In this document: in pieces, positions 1 through 10,056 of the stretch
Layout: every line of letters begins with the position of its first letter
Position numbering within the stretch: the stretch's first letter is position 1
Assembly (NCBI GenBank): GCA_015227615.1
Contig: JAALGZ010000083.1
Location: 1-64,000 of the forward strand
From: Labyrinthula sp. Ha
Taxonomy: Eukaryota > Sar > Bigyra > Labyrinthulida > Labyrinthulaceae
Direction of reading: 5' to 3'
Length of the DNA: 64,000 nt
Program-made: the position numbers and the translations under genes
Notes under the pieces: generated by a model
What the model saw: only the letters and a program-made list of their open reading frames with translations
Database searches by the model: none
What the model was told of the DNA's origin: nothing

Positions 1-3000
1 AAGATTACCCCGATAAGATGTGATATAATTGAAGGGGCTCAAGTTGGCGTTCAGAAACAACTACCCCTAGGCCAAGAGCAAGAGGATTTCTTACACGCTC
101 GGATCAATCATATGGTTAAAGCTGGTATTATTCAAGTGAATAAAAATCCCACAACAGCAATGAGTGTGCTGGTTGTGCCCAAGAAGGGACCTAAACGTTT
201 TAGGTTGGTGGTCGATTTTCGACCTTTAAACAGAGTTACGAAGAAAGTTTCAAATACACTACCAAAAATTGAGCTGCAATTGGATCGCGTGAAAGGAAAT
301 GCGCATTTTTGTGGATTTGACTTACTTTCTGGCTTTGATTATTTAGCTTGCAAAGAGCAAGCTGGTGAGTTTTTCACGTTTACAACCCCATGGGGGGTAT
401 CATATTCTTTCCTAGGGGCACCACAGGGGTGGTGCAATACCCCTAGTTTATTTTCTATGCGCCAAATTGAGGAAGTTTTAATGCCTTCAGGCCTCTGGCC
501 TAGGAAGGCCATGCAATGGATCGACGACAGTATTATCATGGGGGGTACGATGGAAGAACTCTATGATAATACGTCTAGGTTTTTAACACAAATTCAGAAG
601 AAGGAATTGCGTTTAAATGTGGAGAAATGTGAGTTGGTAGCAGATAAGTTGACGTTTTGCGGTCGTGAAGTGAATAAGGATGGTTGGAGCTTTGACAACA
701 GTTATGCTAAAGGGTTGTTGGAGAGAGTAAAACCTATTTATTTACACGAACTTGCTCAACTTATTTATACCGCGAACTTCATTTCAGCGACTATTCCGGG
801 GTTCTCAAAAATAAGAAAACTGTTACTTGGGAGTCACAAAATTACAGGTAAAATGAAGAATTTGGAGAGAAGAAGAGTACCCATTGAATGGACTGAAGAA
901 ATGGAAAGGACTTACGAAGAAATGATGCAAGCGTTGAAAGACTCTATGAGTTATTCGCTTGGTTTTTACGATCCAAAAGAAGACGTGTATTTATTCACAG
1001 ATGCAAGTGAAAGATTTTACAGTTTATATATTTCGCAAACTTCTGAGAAGGTTGATAGATTGAATCCATTCCTAAGCAATTTCAGAGTAATTGCTATGAG
1101 CTCTGGAAGTTTTGTAGGATCAGCATTGAATTGGCACATTTCGTGCAAAGAATTATTTCCTGTTTTAATGGCAGTCAAGAAGTTTCCGTACTATTTAAAG
1201 TACAATGCTAAAGAGAAAGTGTTATTTACTGACCATAAGAATTTGGTTCAGATATTAAATCCAAGAGAAGCGAAGTTAAAGTCCCATACTTCTAGATTAA
1301 ATCGTTGGGCAATGGAGTTTATGGAATTAAACCTGGTAGCTTGTCATTTAGACGGCTACCAGAATATTCCAGCTGATTGTTTATCGAGGTGGTTGAACCC
1401 TAAATACCATAAAACTGAAGCTGATTTAGAAGTTATTTGTAAAGCTATTTCTAGAGCTAACAGTCGCGATACAGAGTTAGATTTTTGGAGAGCGGTTGAT
1501 ATGCTTCATGTCTCACCTAGACATCCAGCAAGTTTGAACCTAGCGGATGTCGGCTGGGAGGTGATTGACGAAGTTTTATTATTTAACTTACAGAAAAGGG
1601 ATTTAGGAGAAAGCCTTGAAGAATTGAAGAAAGAAAAGGAAAAAATATTTGTCACAAAGTCTATGATCCCTGTGCTTATTTTACATGCACATATGTGGTT
1701 TAACCATGGATCGAAAGCAAACGAAGTTAAACTGCTGAAGGATAGTTATTATTTTGAAGCAGGGATATGGGCTCTAGTTGTTGAAGCTCATAAGGTCTTC
1801 AGACGACAATGCATGCATTGTCAGAAGCCTAGTTTAGTTGTTCGCCGAACATTTAATATCACCGAATGGGGCAGTCGTTCTGGTGAGGTTTTATTAGCGG
1901 ACTTTTTATACATCAACTCAACTGGTTGGATCTTAACACTGGTAGATAGTTTGACTAGGACAACGATATTGAGGTACTGTAAAAAAGCTACAGCCGATAA
2001 CTTGGTCTCCATCCTTTGGGATTGGAATAGTCATTTTCAACTAAGAGATGATTTTATTTTAGTGACCGATAAAGGATCACATTTTACCTCCAACGTTGTG
2101 GAGAAGTTTTTGAGAGAAAGTGGATGTAGCCACAAGTTTACTGCTACATACGTTTCATATACTGCTGGAGCTGTAGAAGTTCAAAATCGGCAGATTTTAA
2201 GACATTTGAGAAGCATAGTAAGCGAGTTCGGTTTAGGCAATAATGGATGGCCGGATGTACTTCCAATGGTCCAGGCCTTCATTAACCAAACTCCGCTTAC
2301 TTGTAGAGGTTTACGAATGTCTCCATTGGAGTTAATGATTGGAGTAGAAGGAAAGAATAATAAGTTAGGTAGCGTTTACAAAAACATGGAGAAGAAGGAT
2401 TTTCAGAGATTAAAGGAAGCAGCTATTAAGTTGAGAGAAGAGCTTCATAAACTTCAGGAAAAGGCTAGTAGTTGTGGTTTAGAATATCGCATGAAAGCTA
2501 ACCTCAGAAGAAATGCTAAGTTGACATCCATATTCTTTCGGCCTGGTGAGTTTGTTTGGATGTCGGAGAAGGAAGTAAATTCTGGAAATAAAGACAAAGT
2601 GAAGCCAAGATGGTGTGGTCCCTACCAGATTAGAGAGATGATTAGCGAGCACCTTTACAAGTTGGAAGATTTAAATGGTAATGTCAAGGTTAGACATTCC
2701 ACTTTGTTAATACCGTTTGCGCCAGTTGGGTTTTTACCTAACCCGGCAACTAAGTTAGTTTACCGAATGAACCGTGGTGATTTAGAGGTTGAGAAGTTTG
2801 TAAGATTAATCAAGGATGTTGAAGGAAACCTAAGTTTTGAGGTCAAGTGGCGTGGATTTCCTACAAGTGACAACACGTTTGAACCAGTGACCATTATGTT
2901 CGAGGATCTTCCTTCACTTGTTAACCAGTTTATTCGTGACAATCCAGGTGTGTTATCGAAAGAGTTGTATCAATATTTGAAAGTAATGTATCCAGATGCT

Positions 3001-3159
3001 TTCGAAGAAGAAGTAAGTGGTAGTTTGAACTCTCTCTATGCTATGAGTGAGAAAGAGGAATCGTCTTATGTTAAGAAATTGATTTATGGGAAGGTTGTTA
3101 TAAATGAGTTGGGCAGTGGAACTATCTTAACTGGTCCACCTATGAAGTTGAAGCGTTGA
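1..3159 (+). CDS. retroelement Pol polyprotein (RT-RNase H-integrase-chromodomain), left part outside window
   Basis: The frame is open from the first base, so the product begins upstream of the window. The N-terminal part is a Ty3-type reverse transcriptase, with a VVDFRPLN-like segment and the DD pair of the catalytic site in QWIDDSII. An RNase H region follows (TDASERFYSLYIS, later TDHKNLV). The integrase has an HHCC-type zinc finger ending in CMHC near 1810-1825, then a DDE core (VLLADF, VTDKGSHFTS, GAVEVQNR). The C-terminus carries a chromodomain-like segment (EVKWRGFP, about 2840-2865), which in chromoviruses helps to choose the integration site. The end overlaps the next frame by 4 nt. 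Family assignment is firm. Confidence 0.93.
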   Translation, partial: KITPIRCDIIEGAQVGVQKQLPLGQEQEDFLHARINHMVKAGIIQVNKNPTTAMSVLVVPKKGPKRFRLVVDFRPLNRVTKKVSNTLPKIELQLDRVKGNAHFCGFDLLSGFDYLACKEQAGEFFTFTTPWGVSYSFLGAPQGWCNTPSLFSMRQIEEVLMPSGLWPRKAMQWIDDSIIMGGTMEELYDNTSRFLTQIQKKELRLNVEKCELVADKLTFCGREVNKDGWSFDNSYAKGLLERVKPIYLHELAQLIYTANFISATIPGFSKIRKLLLGSHKITGKMKNLERRRVPIEWTEEMERTYEEMMQALKDSMSYSLGFYDPKEDVYLFTDASERFYSLYISQTSEKVDRLNPFLSNFRVIAMSSGSFVGSALNWHISCKELFPVLMAVKKFPYYLKYNAKEKVLFTDHKNLVQILNPREAKLKSHTSRLNRWAMEFMELNLVACHLDGYQNIPADCLSRWLNPKYHKTEADLEVICKAISRANSRDTELDFWRAVDMLHVSPRHPASLNLADVGWEVIDEVLLFNLQKRDLGESLEELKKEKEKIFVTKSMIPVLILHAHMWFNHGSKANEVKLLKDSYYFEAGIWALVVEAHKVFRRQCMHCQKPSLVVRRTFNITEWGSRSGEVLLADFLYINSTGWILTLVDSLTRTTILRYCKKATADNLVSILWDWNSHFQLRDDFILVTDKGSHFTSNVVEKFLRESGCSHKFTATYVSYTAGAVEVQNRQILRHLRSIVSEFGLGNNGWPDVLPMVQAFINQTPLTCRGLRMSPLELMIGVEGKNNKLGSVYKNMEKKDFQRLKEAAIKLREELHKLQEKASSCGLEYRMKANLRRNAKLTSIFFRPGEFVWMSEKEVNSGNKDKVKPRWCGPYQIREMISEHLYKLEDLNGNVKVRHSTLLIPFAPVGFLPNPATKLVYRMNRGDLEVEKFVRLIKDVEGNLSFEVKWRGFPTSDNTFEPVTIMFEDLPSLVNQFIRDNPGVLSKELYQYLKVMYPDAFEEEVSGSLNSLYAMSEKEESSYVKKLIYGKVVINELGSGTILTGPPMKLKR

Positions 3160-4373
3160 GATTTGGTGTTTTGAATCATGGTTTTGGAGATTTTATTGCT
3201 CTGAAAAAATATGTACCTGGAAAGAATAAGCAACAAGTTTACACGAAGTTACAGAAACTTGTTGGAAGGCAAAGCCTGAAAGTTTACCATGGGCTTTATT
3301 TAGATGTTGATGTTTTACGAGTTGATAACTTGCGGATGACAGGAGAAGAATATTGTGTAAGAAGAATACCTAGAGATTCAAAGCAAGTTAGGATGTTTGA
3401 GGTTTTGATTAAATGGAAATATGCAACTCAACATATTAAAAACTTCAAGAAAGCTAAGGAAAAGGAATTGAAAGTGTTTAATTTAACAAATACGGAGGGA
3501 GTTAAGATGATGTTAGAATATGTTAAACAAGAAGATAGTAGTTTGGATGATTGTTTTCCGAAGTTTGTAGGAGGAAAAGAGAGTTTTCTATTATTTCTGA
3601 AACAACTTTGGAGTGATCTAAGAAAGAGAGAAAAAGATATTGAAGGAAAGTTAGAAGAAGTAAAAGAAAGTTTGTGTGAGAATTATATTTTTCCAATGAG
3701 AAATGCAGAATATGAAGTAAGAAAGTGCGATACACCAAACTTAGTTAAAGTGGATTTTAAGGAATTGAACTGTGTGGCCTATATTTGGAACACAGAAGGT
3801 GTTGGGAGGTTTTACAAAGGTGATGTTAGATGTTTTTTAACTGAAACGCAGAAGAAGTTTGATGTTTTGATTGTAGATCCACCATGGAGAGTGTTCTCCG
3901 GGGATCCTGTTAGAGGACCAGCTGTGTCTTACTCTACTTTATCTGATGATGAGATCTTGAAGTTGAATTTGAAAGCAGTGATGCATAACACCCTCTGTTG
4001 CGTTTGGGTTATTAAAGGAAAGGAAAATATTGTTCAAGAATTATTTCATCGAAACGGAATTCGCATGATGGGACGTTTTATTTGGATAAAAACAAATGGA
4101 CACAATAAAATATTATCCACACTTGGTAACCTTACAATGCGTTGCACGGAGGAGTGCATTTTAGGGGTCAAAGGTGAGCTACCGAAGGTTTTAGTTACAA
4201 GATCATTGGGCAAAGAAATATTATATGGTAAAAGAACTGGTAACGCCCAAAAACCAGTGGAATTATATGAGTTGTTAGAGAACAGTTGTCAGAAGGAAAC
4301 TCGTTTTTTGGAACTATTTGGACGGAAAAATAATTTGAGGAAGAATTGGTTCACTGTTGGAAATGAGTTATAA
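3156..4373 (+). CDS. MT-A70-family N6-adenine methyltransferase encoded inside the retroelement
   Basis: The C-terminal half has the hallmarks of the MT-A70 class (METTL3/METTL14/METTL4, Ime4): FDVLIVDPPWR with the catalytic DPPW at residues about 241-244, a segment ending in CTEECILGVKG, and the end motif KPVELYELLE...FLELFGRKNN...NWFTVGNEL, where family members read K-P, LELFAR and GN-E/Q. The N-terminal 200 residues are Lys/Glu-rich and not recognised. The family transfers methyl from SAM to N6 of adenine in RNA or DNA; which of these applies cannot be told here. The frame lies between the end of pol and the polypurine tract and overlaps pol by 4 nt in another phase, so it belongs to the element. 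LTR elements often use recoding for such overlaps; how translation begins here is not visible. Confidence 0.87.
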   Translation: MRFGVLNHGFGDFIALKKYVPGKNKQQVYTKLQKLVGRQSLKVYHGLYLDVDVLRVDNLRMTGEEYCVRRIPRDSKQVRMFEVLIKWKYATQHIKNFKKAKEKELKVFNLTNTEGVKMMLEYVKQEDSSLDDCFPKFVGGKESFLLFLKQLWSDLRKREKDIEGKLEEVKESLCENYIFPMRNAEYEVRKCDTPNLVKVDFKELNCVAYIWNTEGVGRFYKGDVRCFLTETQKKFDVLIVDPPWRVFSGDPVRGPAVSYSTLSDDEILKLNLKAVMHNTLCCVWVIKGKENIVQELFHRNGIRMMGRFIWIKTNGHNKILSTLGNLTMRCTEECILGVKGELPKVLVTRSLGKEILYGKRTGNAQKPVELYELLENSCQKETRFLELFGRKNNLRKNWFTVGNEL

Positions 4374-4396
4374 CCACCTGATGCTGAAAGGGGCAG

Positions 4397-5140
4397 TGTT
4401 GTGGTTTTATGTGAAATATCTTATGGTTTAATGTAGTTGCGATATATGTTTTGTTTCAGCTGTGTCTCAGGTGGTTGATTCCAAAAATGCTTGTCTTTGA
4501 TGTTCCTGATGTTACTAAGAAATAAAGATGTGAAAGAAACTTTGGTAAATGTTGATATACAAGTGAAATTTTGGTATAATATGAATTTATGAGATGATAC
4601 GAAGATATTGTGAAGTTTTTGGTTTATTCTGAAGTGTTTTCGAAGAGTTACAGTTGATTTGGTCAAATCGAGAACCTAATTTACAGTCTTTTCTCTTTCG
4701 TATTATGTGATAAAATTCGCCCGTGATGAGATGAAAGGGTGGTTTGTTCATCGATGTTTTTCTCCTGTGAATTTACATTTGGTGACATTTGTTGATATAA
4801 ATTAAAAACGAGATATCGTTAGTTACGATTGAGGGATGACATGGTCATTTGGGAATTTTGGTATAGGTATTCTGCATAATATGGTGTTGGAACTGAGTTG
4901 AAATATACAATATTCAGGAAAGTTGAAAGTAGTATTTGACATATATTTTCCGTTTTTTACTAACTGTTAAGCGATATAAAAAAAGAGAAAAAGAGTTTTT
5001 TAGTGAATTATAAAAGGAAGTTTATTGAGTTTATATCTAACGCGAAACCCTATTTTATTGGATCTGAGGTCTTTTACAAGGTCCAAGTTGTGTTTGTGAT
5101 TGGTTTTTTCTTCCGCGGACGTCTTAAGAGTAATTTACAG
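4397..5140 (+). repeat. 3' long terminal repeat of the retroelement
   Basis: The left edge starts TGTTGTGG directly after a purine-rich tract (GAAAGGGGCAG, 4386-4396), as expected for U3 after a polypurine tract. The right edge is placed at ...TTACA (5140), because the next bases read, on the minus strand, into a host-like reading frame with an ATG and a membrane segment. A rival right edge is ...ACAACA at 5397, which would mirror TGTTGT over 6 bp and give an LTR of about 1 kb. Without the 5' LTR the two cannot be separated. Confidence 0.65.
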
Positions 5141-5345
5141 GAAGACGATAAACGCAATAGGTATCATCTGGTTTTTCATCTGCGTCTTTATCTTTGTTAA
5201 CCGAAAAGGCAAGTGTGATAAAACATAAAGCAGCATTTAAAACAACAAGTATAATAAGTATGTACTCTCTTGTTGAGGAACGTTCAATTCCCCATGCATA
5301 TATTTTCTCTGGAATTCCATATACAATTATTTCCTCTTTTTCCAT
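5141..5345 (-). pseudogene. 5' end of a single-pass membrane protein gene, cut off next to the LTR
   Basis: On the minus strand an ATG at 5345 opens a frame with a charged N-terminus (EEIIVYGIPEK), a hydrophobic segment (ILIILVVLNAALCFITLAF), an acidic linker (NKDKDADEKPDD) and a Cys. This is the same order as in the two larger genes at 7990-8809 and 9204-10056: cytoplasmic charged region, one membrane helix, acidic linker, Cys. The frame is lost where the LTR is judged to begin. The simplest reading is a family member interrupted by the retroelement, with its 3' part beyond the left side of the window. If the LTR really ends at 5397, this frame would be a chance antisense frame. Confidence 0.5.
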
Positions 5346-7989
5346 TCTTTTTATTTCTCGTTGAAATTACATTATCAACTGACTAAAACTGACAACAGGT
5401 GTCCTACGCTCTACGCCTTTTTTTCTGAGTATACCTACGTAACTCTACAGTTTATATATATATTCCCAACTTTTCTTAGATAGTATTATGTACTTTTCTT
5501 TATGAAATAGTGTAAACAACAACCTATTTCCATTCCTATTACTCAGTATTGTGAATAAATTACTATTCATTTTTTTCGGGCAGATGAAATATTTTATCCG
5601 TTGCAGAGATGTGAAATAAATTAGGGCGTCGAAATTAAAGAATTGTTGGGTGTGAAGAAATAGTGCCAATGATATACATTAATTTATTTACCAAAAGATT
5701 TTAAAATTCAATCGTTTCTTTAAGGTTTCAGCTATGGATAACATTGTTAGGAATAAATGAAAGCGGTGAAATATGCCATAAATGGTTGCTCCAAAGGAGA
5801 GGGGGGTTTCAATTGAAAAAAGATTAATTAGCTTTTCTCTGCAATTTTTTGCATCAACCCCAACTTCTTCGAAAAAAAGCAGAATTTATAATGAAAAAAA
5901 TTCATTCTGAGGTATGGACACGTTCAGTGTGACAAGAAAAAAATCATTAGTGTCACTACTATCAAGAAAAATGCCTTGTGTGATGTTCATGGGTGTGAAA
6001 CAGAGGCTGCAAGTCCTTTAGTATTAGTAAAGAATTTTATAAGCCGCTTTCGTTCCATAATTTGCAGCAAATTCTAACATAGTTATTCGTTACATTGGTT
6101 TTTTACAGCCCCAGTAGTTGATTTACTAGAACAAATGGTAACTGTGAGCTAATTTACTTTTAGTTTACTACAATTATTCTCTCCAAAAGAACTAGTAACA
6201 AATTATCTTTTGGGTTATAGCTAATAATACATTCTGCCAGCCATAATCTTAACTACGAATAAATATTTGGTTATATTAATTTATAATACTAAATAGAGAT
6301 TGCTTTAAAAGGTAATATTTGAAAAACTAGCAGAGATTGCGGTCAAGTACGCTCACTACATAGAATATAACATCATCCTTATAGATTCAGTATTCTTTAC
6401 AACAAAATACAGACTATAGAACTTATACTGCCTGAATGAGGCTTTCGCTACTTATTAAAAGTCATCAGAGCAACTATTAGTACATCGCACGTATCAATAT
6501 GAGTATAGAATTGTATTCCTCCAAACATTTCTTGTTAATTAATCTTAGCAATTGTCCTTAATTGCATGTTACATCTCTACGGCTTAAGCCTATTAATAAT
6601 TTAGTTCTTAAAATAATCGCTTGGTTGATAGTTAATGTCATTAGCAGGAGCGCAGACTAAATGCTCTAGTCCTTGATTAAATAAATGCAGCACTTAGATC
6701 TCTTAGTTTTTTCATCTAATTAAACCTTATGTGCTCATGTGAATTTATTATTGAGTTACTTTATTACCCTCAAAAGAACCCTATTAATATTCTTGAGAGA
6801 AGAGCATTTTCATATTGCTTTACCAGAATACTCAATCTAAATATTGAAGCTGCTGAGAAAACAGAGTTTATACATTCTAAGGCATTGTATTCTCAGAAGA
6901 AGTTTATTTGAAAATAATATAATTTTCTAGAGCTGTTATTAGAAACATAAATATTAAAAACCTATGTTACTGTAATGAAGTATCTACATTGAATACATAA
7001 CAAGAATAATGTAAAAACTAATTATATGTATGTAAATGCAACAAGTTTATGGCGCTCATTATAAAGATAGAACAAAGTTATAAAATATCTAATTAAGAAG
7101 TACTAGCTGCTCATATTGGTATAGAGTTGGTTGATCATACAGGACTAGTAACTAACCTAGAATGTAGTTGATTGATGAAGTTTAACACGTGCTATAGAAT
7201 ATATATTTATGCGCCCAACTATTTTGTACCATGTCCTGTAATTGTTGAAAAACTTCGGCAGCCATTATGAGACCACAAGTAAGAAGCTTATGGAAATAGA
7301 TAATAAGATATCAGACACTTGACTAAATTATAGTTATTCAATGCAATATTATTTTTTAAGGTCAAAAGAAACTATGACAGCGAGAAAAACAGTGATGAAG
7401 TAGCACTAAAACCTAAGTTTTGAGATAATTAGCTTATAATTGCGTGAAGTTTTCAAATCTTGCAGCCTGGATAACTTCAGAAAACTCTTAGTTATATTAT
7501 TTCGTTGTCATTTCTTTTTAAAGGCAGCTCATTACCCTCATTAAGCTCATGATTAAGTAATTCTAATTCTTGAGAATTAAATATTTTACTTAGATGCCAA
7601 TTGTTTTCTACATCAAGAAAATCTTGTTGCCAGAAAACTACCCACTTGTAAGAAAAACCAGTACAGATCCTGCTAATTTATTCTGTCAACAATATTTATA
7701 AATAGTAGCTGCAGATTAGTATAAAAATAAAACATGCATATATTCAATATATTCTGTGCGAATCGAAAATAAATTAAATATATTTTATTTATATTTTCTT
7801 AATCTATTTGTTCTTATGCAAAAGTATGTATTTTTGTATTCTTAAACTTTAGGTGGTTTTGCCTCCCTTGGGTAAATAAAACCGGACAACTAACTGTATC
7901 TATATAAACGCTCCTTAGAGCAAAACTATGAAAAACCTCTAAGACGTTTTCCCATTATCTAACTATTTATTTCATAGGAAGAATACTAT
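5346..7989. other. gene-free stretch
   Basis: This is AT-rich DNA with short frames only. I see no protein signature, tRNA-like fold or tandem repeat that I can support. Confidence 0.6.
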
Positions 7990-8809
7990 TTATGTCGAAA
8001 ATACTGTGTGGGATAAAATATCTTCCTCATCCTCCCAAATGACTTCTCTTTCTGTAAAATTACCTGAATCCTCATATTCTGGCTCGATTAGATCAACACG
8101 GGCAACCCTACGCATATGGCTAAGTACAAGGAGGTCAAATATATCTTTATAGTTATCCCAATCATAAACATCAAAATAAATTAATCCTACATAACTACCA
8201 TAAAACAAGCTTCCTTCTCCTTGAGCACTCAGAGACTATAACATAAAATAAAATATAATATACCCTATCAACAAACCCTCCTGGTCCATCAATTTTATCC
8301 ATTATAACTCCTACTGTTAAATCAACCACGGGTTCATTTGGAGCAAAAATCTGTACATCCAATATTTCCCATTCATATGGAAGATCATAGACATAGAGTC
8401 CATTTCTATATACAGGGTGTTGATTTCCTGTTTGATCAAAGTAAGTAGATATATTTCCTGCAGCTGTGAGAAAACTTACTCATTGATCTACAGACATTTT
8501 TGTAGCAAAAACCAACGTAATGTAATCCTCATCAGAAAACTTTAGTTTATCACCTACCTTCATTTGTTTACAACGTTTTTTTAGAACTTCTTCTTCTGGT
8601 TCTTCATTTGTAAGGATATAGAGACTAACCAAGATACATGCTCCAATGAATACAATACAAAAGAATTGAGGAAAAGATAGATGTCCACTGTTTTTATATC
8701 TTTCAGGACTTTCGGTTCTTTCTTGTGTTTCTTGTCTTTTTGGTCTTGCAGGCTCTTCTGATACAACAATAGCATATGGAATATCTTCTTCTTCATTTGG
8801 AATACCCAT
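7990..8809 (-). CDS. type II membrane protein, paralog B, two exons, with one in-frame TGA
   Basis: Exon 1 runs from ATG 8809 to 8264 and exon 2 from 8235 to 7990 (TAA). A 28-nt GT-AG intron (8236-8263) separates them in phase 0. The product would be about 263 residues: charged N-terminus, one membrane helix (about 47-67), acidic linker, Cys80, then an extracellular or lumenal domain ending in an acidic tail. It aligns along its length with the neighbour at 9204-10056 (GDKLKFSDEDYITLVFATK vs GERMQFSRGDYITLIFASQ; IFAPNEPVVDLTV vs IFAPGELIVDLTV; GSLFYGSYVGLIYFDV vs GSLFSSPYLGDIYYDI). Codon 110 is TGA (8480-8482) where the paralog has TGC (Cys108), and the frame continues unchanged beyond it. 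This is either a young nonsense mutation or a recoded codon. Function unknown. Confidence 0.6.
8236..8263 (-). other. 28-nt spliceosomal intron
   Basis: On the minus strand it begins GTATAT and ends GTTATAG. Removing it joins ...GGFVDR to SLSAQGEGSLF in phase 0, matching the paralog. The unspliced frame reads into a hydrophobic, non-homologous stretch. Length and position equal those of the intron at 9489-9516. Confidence 0.8.
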
Positions 8810-9203
8810 TCTTTTAATATGAAATGAAAAGATTTGAATCCAATATTTAGTTTTTTTTTGTATTGTTATTTTATTTTGAACTGATTATTTTGAAGATTTG
8901 AAATAAATACAGTTTGTTCTTCGTTTATATTAGCTAATTTATCCGGGCTGTTCTTATTTTTCTACATACTGCAGTTTATATTAATATAATAGTTTTTTCT
9001 TTAATATTTTATGAACTTGGTTAGTTTATATACTTGATAATATATTTTAATAAAGTATTTCAGAGGAACAAAACATATATTATAAACTATAAGTTCAAAT
9101 GTTGGGGATTAACCAAGCAAAAACACTTAAAAAAATATTCTACACCCAAGTAGCAAAAAGAAGAGAAAATATTTTACGTATTTATTGAGAGACTATACAT
9201 TTA
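8810..9203. other. intergenic spacer between paralogs
   Basis: This is a very AT-rich spacer of about 390 bp with T-runs. It should hold the promoter of the 7990-8809 gene and the 3' end of the 9204-10056 gene. No specific element is recognised. Confidence 0.5.
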
Positions 9204-10056
9204 TTAAGTTTGAAGTGTTTTTCTTACTATTTTTCCATCCTTCTTTTCAGTAATCATAACTTGAGTTAACTCGTCTTTAGATTCTACATCTCTATGTCCT
9301 GTTTTCAAAATATTTATAAACTTCCCTTTGTTTCCTATTTCAGGAGATTTATCAGCTACATAAAACATATAATCCTTAACACTTTCTTTAAAGAATTCAT
9401 TAATAAGAGCCAAGTCTTCAATATCATAATAAATATCTCCTAGATATGGAGACGAAAACAGTGATCCAACCCCTGGATTTGTTGAAGCCTATAAATTACT
9501 CACACTTATAATGTACTGCGCTAATTAGGTAACTAGGCCCATCCCAGGAACCAATTCCTACTACTACAGTTAAATCTACAATCAGCTCTCCTGGTGCAAA
9601 AATTTCTACATCAGAAACATTACCAAAATCAAAGAGATCATGAGAAGTAAGTCCACTGCCAGTAAAAAAAAAATTATTTCCTATTTGGTTAAAATATTTA
9701 GAAACAGTTCCAGCTGATTTTAAAAAAGTGATGCATTGATCTACTGAAACTTGTGAAGCAAAAATAAGTGTTATATAGTCTCCTCTGGAAAACTGCATTC
9801 TTTCGCCAACCTGTAAATCTTCGCATCGTTCTTCAACAGTGCGTATATAGGTGGGTTGTGTAGTAGGTTCCAATTCATCTTCTTCATCTTCTTTTTCATG
9901 AAATGTAATATAAAGAAGAATTAATGTCAAAAAACTGACGGCAATGACTAGCAAAAGAAGATTTTTCATGTCGACTTTTGCTTCAGCTTTTGGCTTCTTC
10001 TCAGAAGAATTCTGTCTTGCAATTTTTTTGTAGGGAATCAGTTCTTGTATTTTCAT
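9204..10056 (-). CDS. type II single-pass membrane protein, paralog A, two exons
   Basis: Exon 1 runs from ATG 10056 to 9517 and exon 2 from 9488 to 9204 (TAA), giving 274 residues. Between them is a 28-nt intron (9489-9516), phase 0, at the same place as in the paralog at 7990-8809. A Lys-rich N-terminus (about 30 residues) is followed by one membrane helix (about 32-52), a strongly acidic linker, Cys78 and Cys108 (a likely disulfide, inferred) and a globular domain with SHDLFDFGNVSDVEIFAP and GSLFSSPYLGDIYYDIED. No signal peptide is seen; the lysines before the helix favour N-in topology, with the domain outside the cytoplasm. The family is not recognised. The start at 10056 is the first ATG; the frame upstream of it has no ATG. 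Confidence 0.8.
9489..9516 (-). other. 28-nt spliceosomal intron
   Basis: On the minus strand it begins GTACAT and ends ATTTATAG. Unspliced, the frame stops a few codons in. Spliced, it continues as ISA|ASTNPGVGSLF, matching the paralog residue for residue in spacing. Confidence 0.82.

Larger units (their letters stand above)
1..5140 (+). mobile_element. Ty3/gypsy chromovirus-type LTR retroelement, right-hand part, carrying an MT-A70 methyltransferase frame
   Basis: The left end (5' LTR and gag) lies outside the window. In view, in order, are pol with reverse transcriptase, RNase H, integrase and a C-terminal chromodomain (to 3159), a second frame coding an MT-A70-family methyltransferase (to 4373), a polypurine tract (4386-4396) and the 3' LTR from 4397. 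The RT-RH-IN order and chromodomain place it with Ty3/gypsy chromoviruses. The part in view looks whole, with no break seen, which suggests a recent insertion. It sits next to the cut-off end of a host gene on the opposite strand (5141-5345), so it probably inserted into that gene. The right border is inferred without the matching left LTR; 5397 is the alternative. Confidence 0.85.

Noticed and set aside
4397-5397. LTR ending at 5397 with TGTTGT...ACAACA ends
   Set aside because: The terminal match is better, but the last 250 bp carry, on the other strand, a frame resembling the nearby host family. The shorter LTR is preferred, and both options are stated.
7700-7989. SECIS element for the TGA-containing gene
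   Set aside because: I could not see a convincing core (ATGA...AA...GA) with flanking stems by eye, so no SECIS is claimed.
8464-8479. 16-nt GTAAGT...CACAG segment just after the TGA as an intron
   Set aside because: It looks like a splice pair, but the codons align one-to-one with the paralog through it, and removing it would leave the TGA in place.
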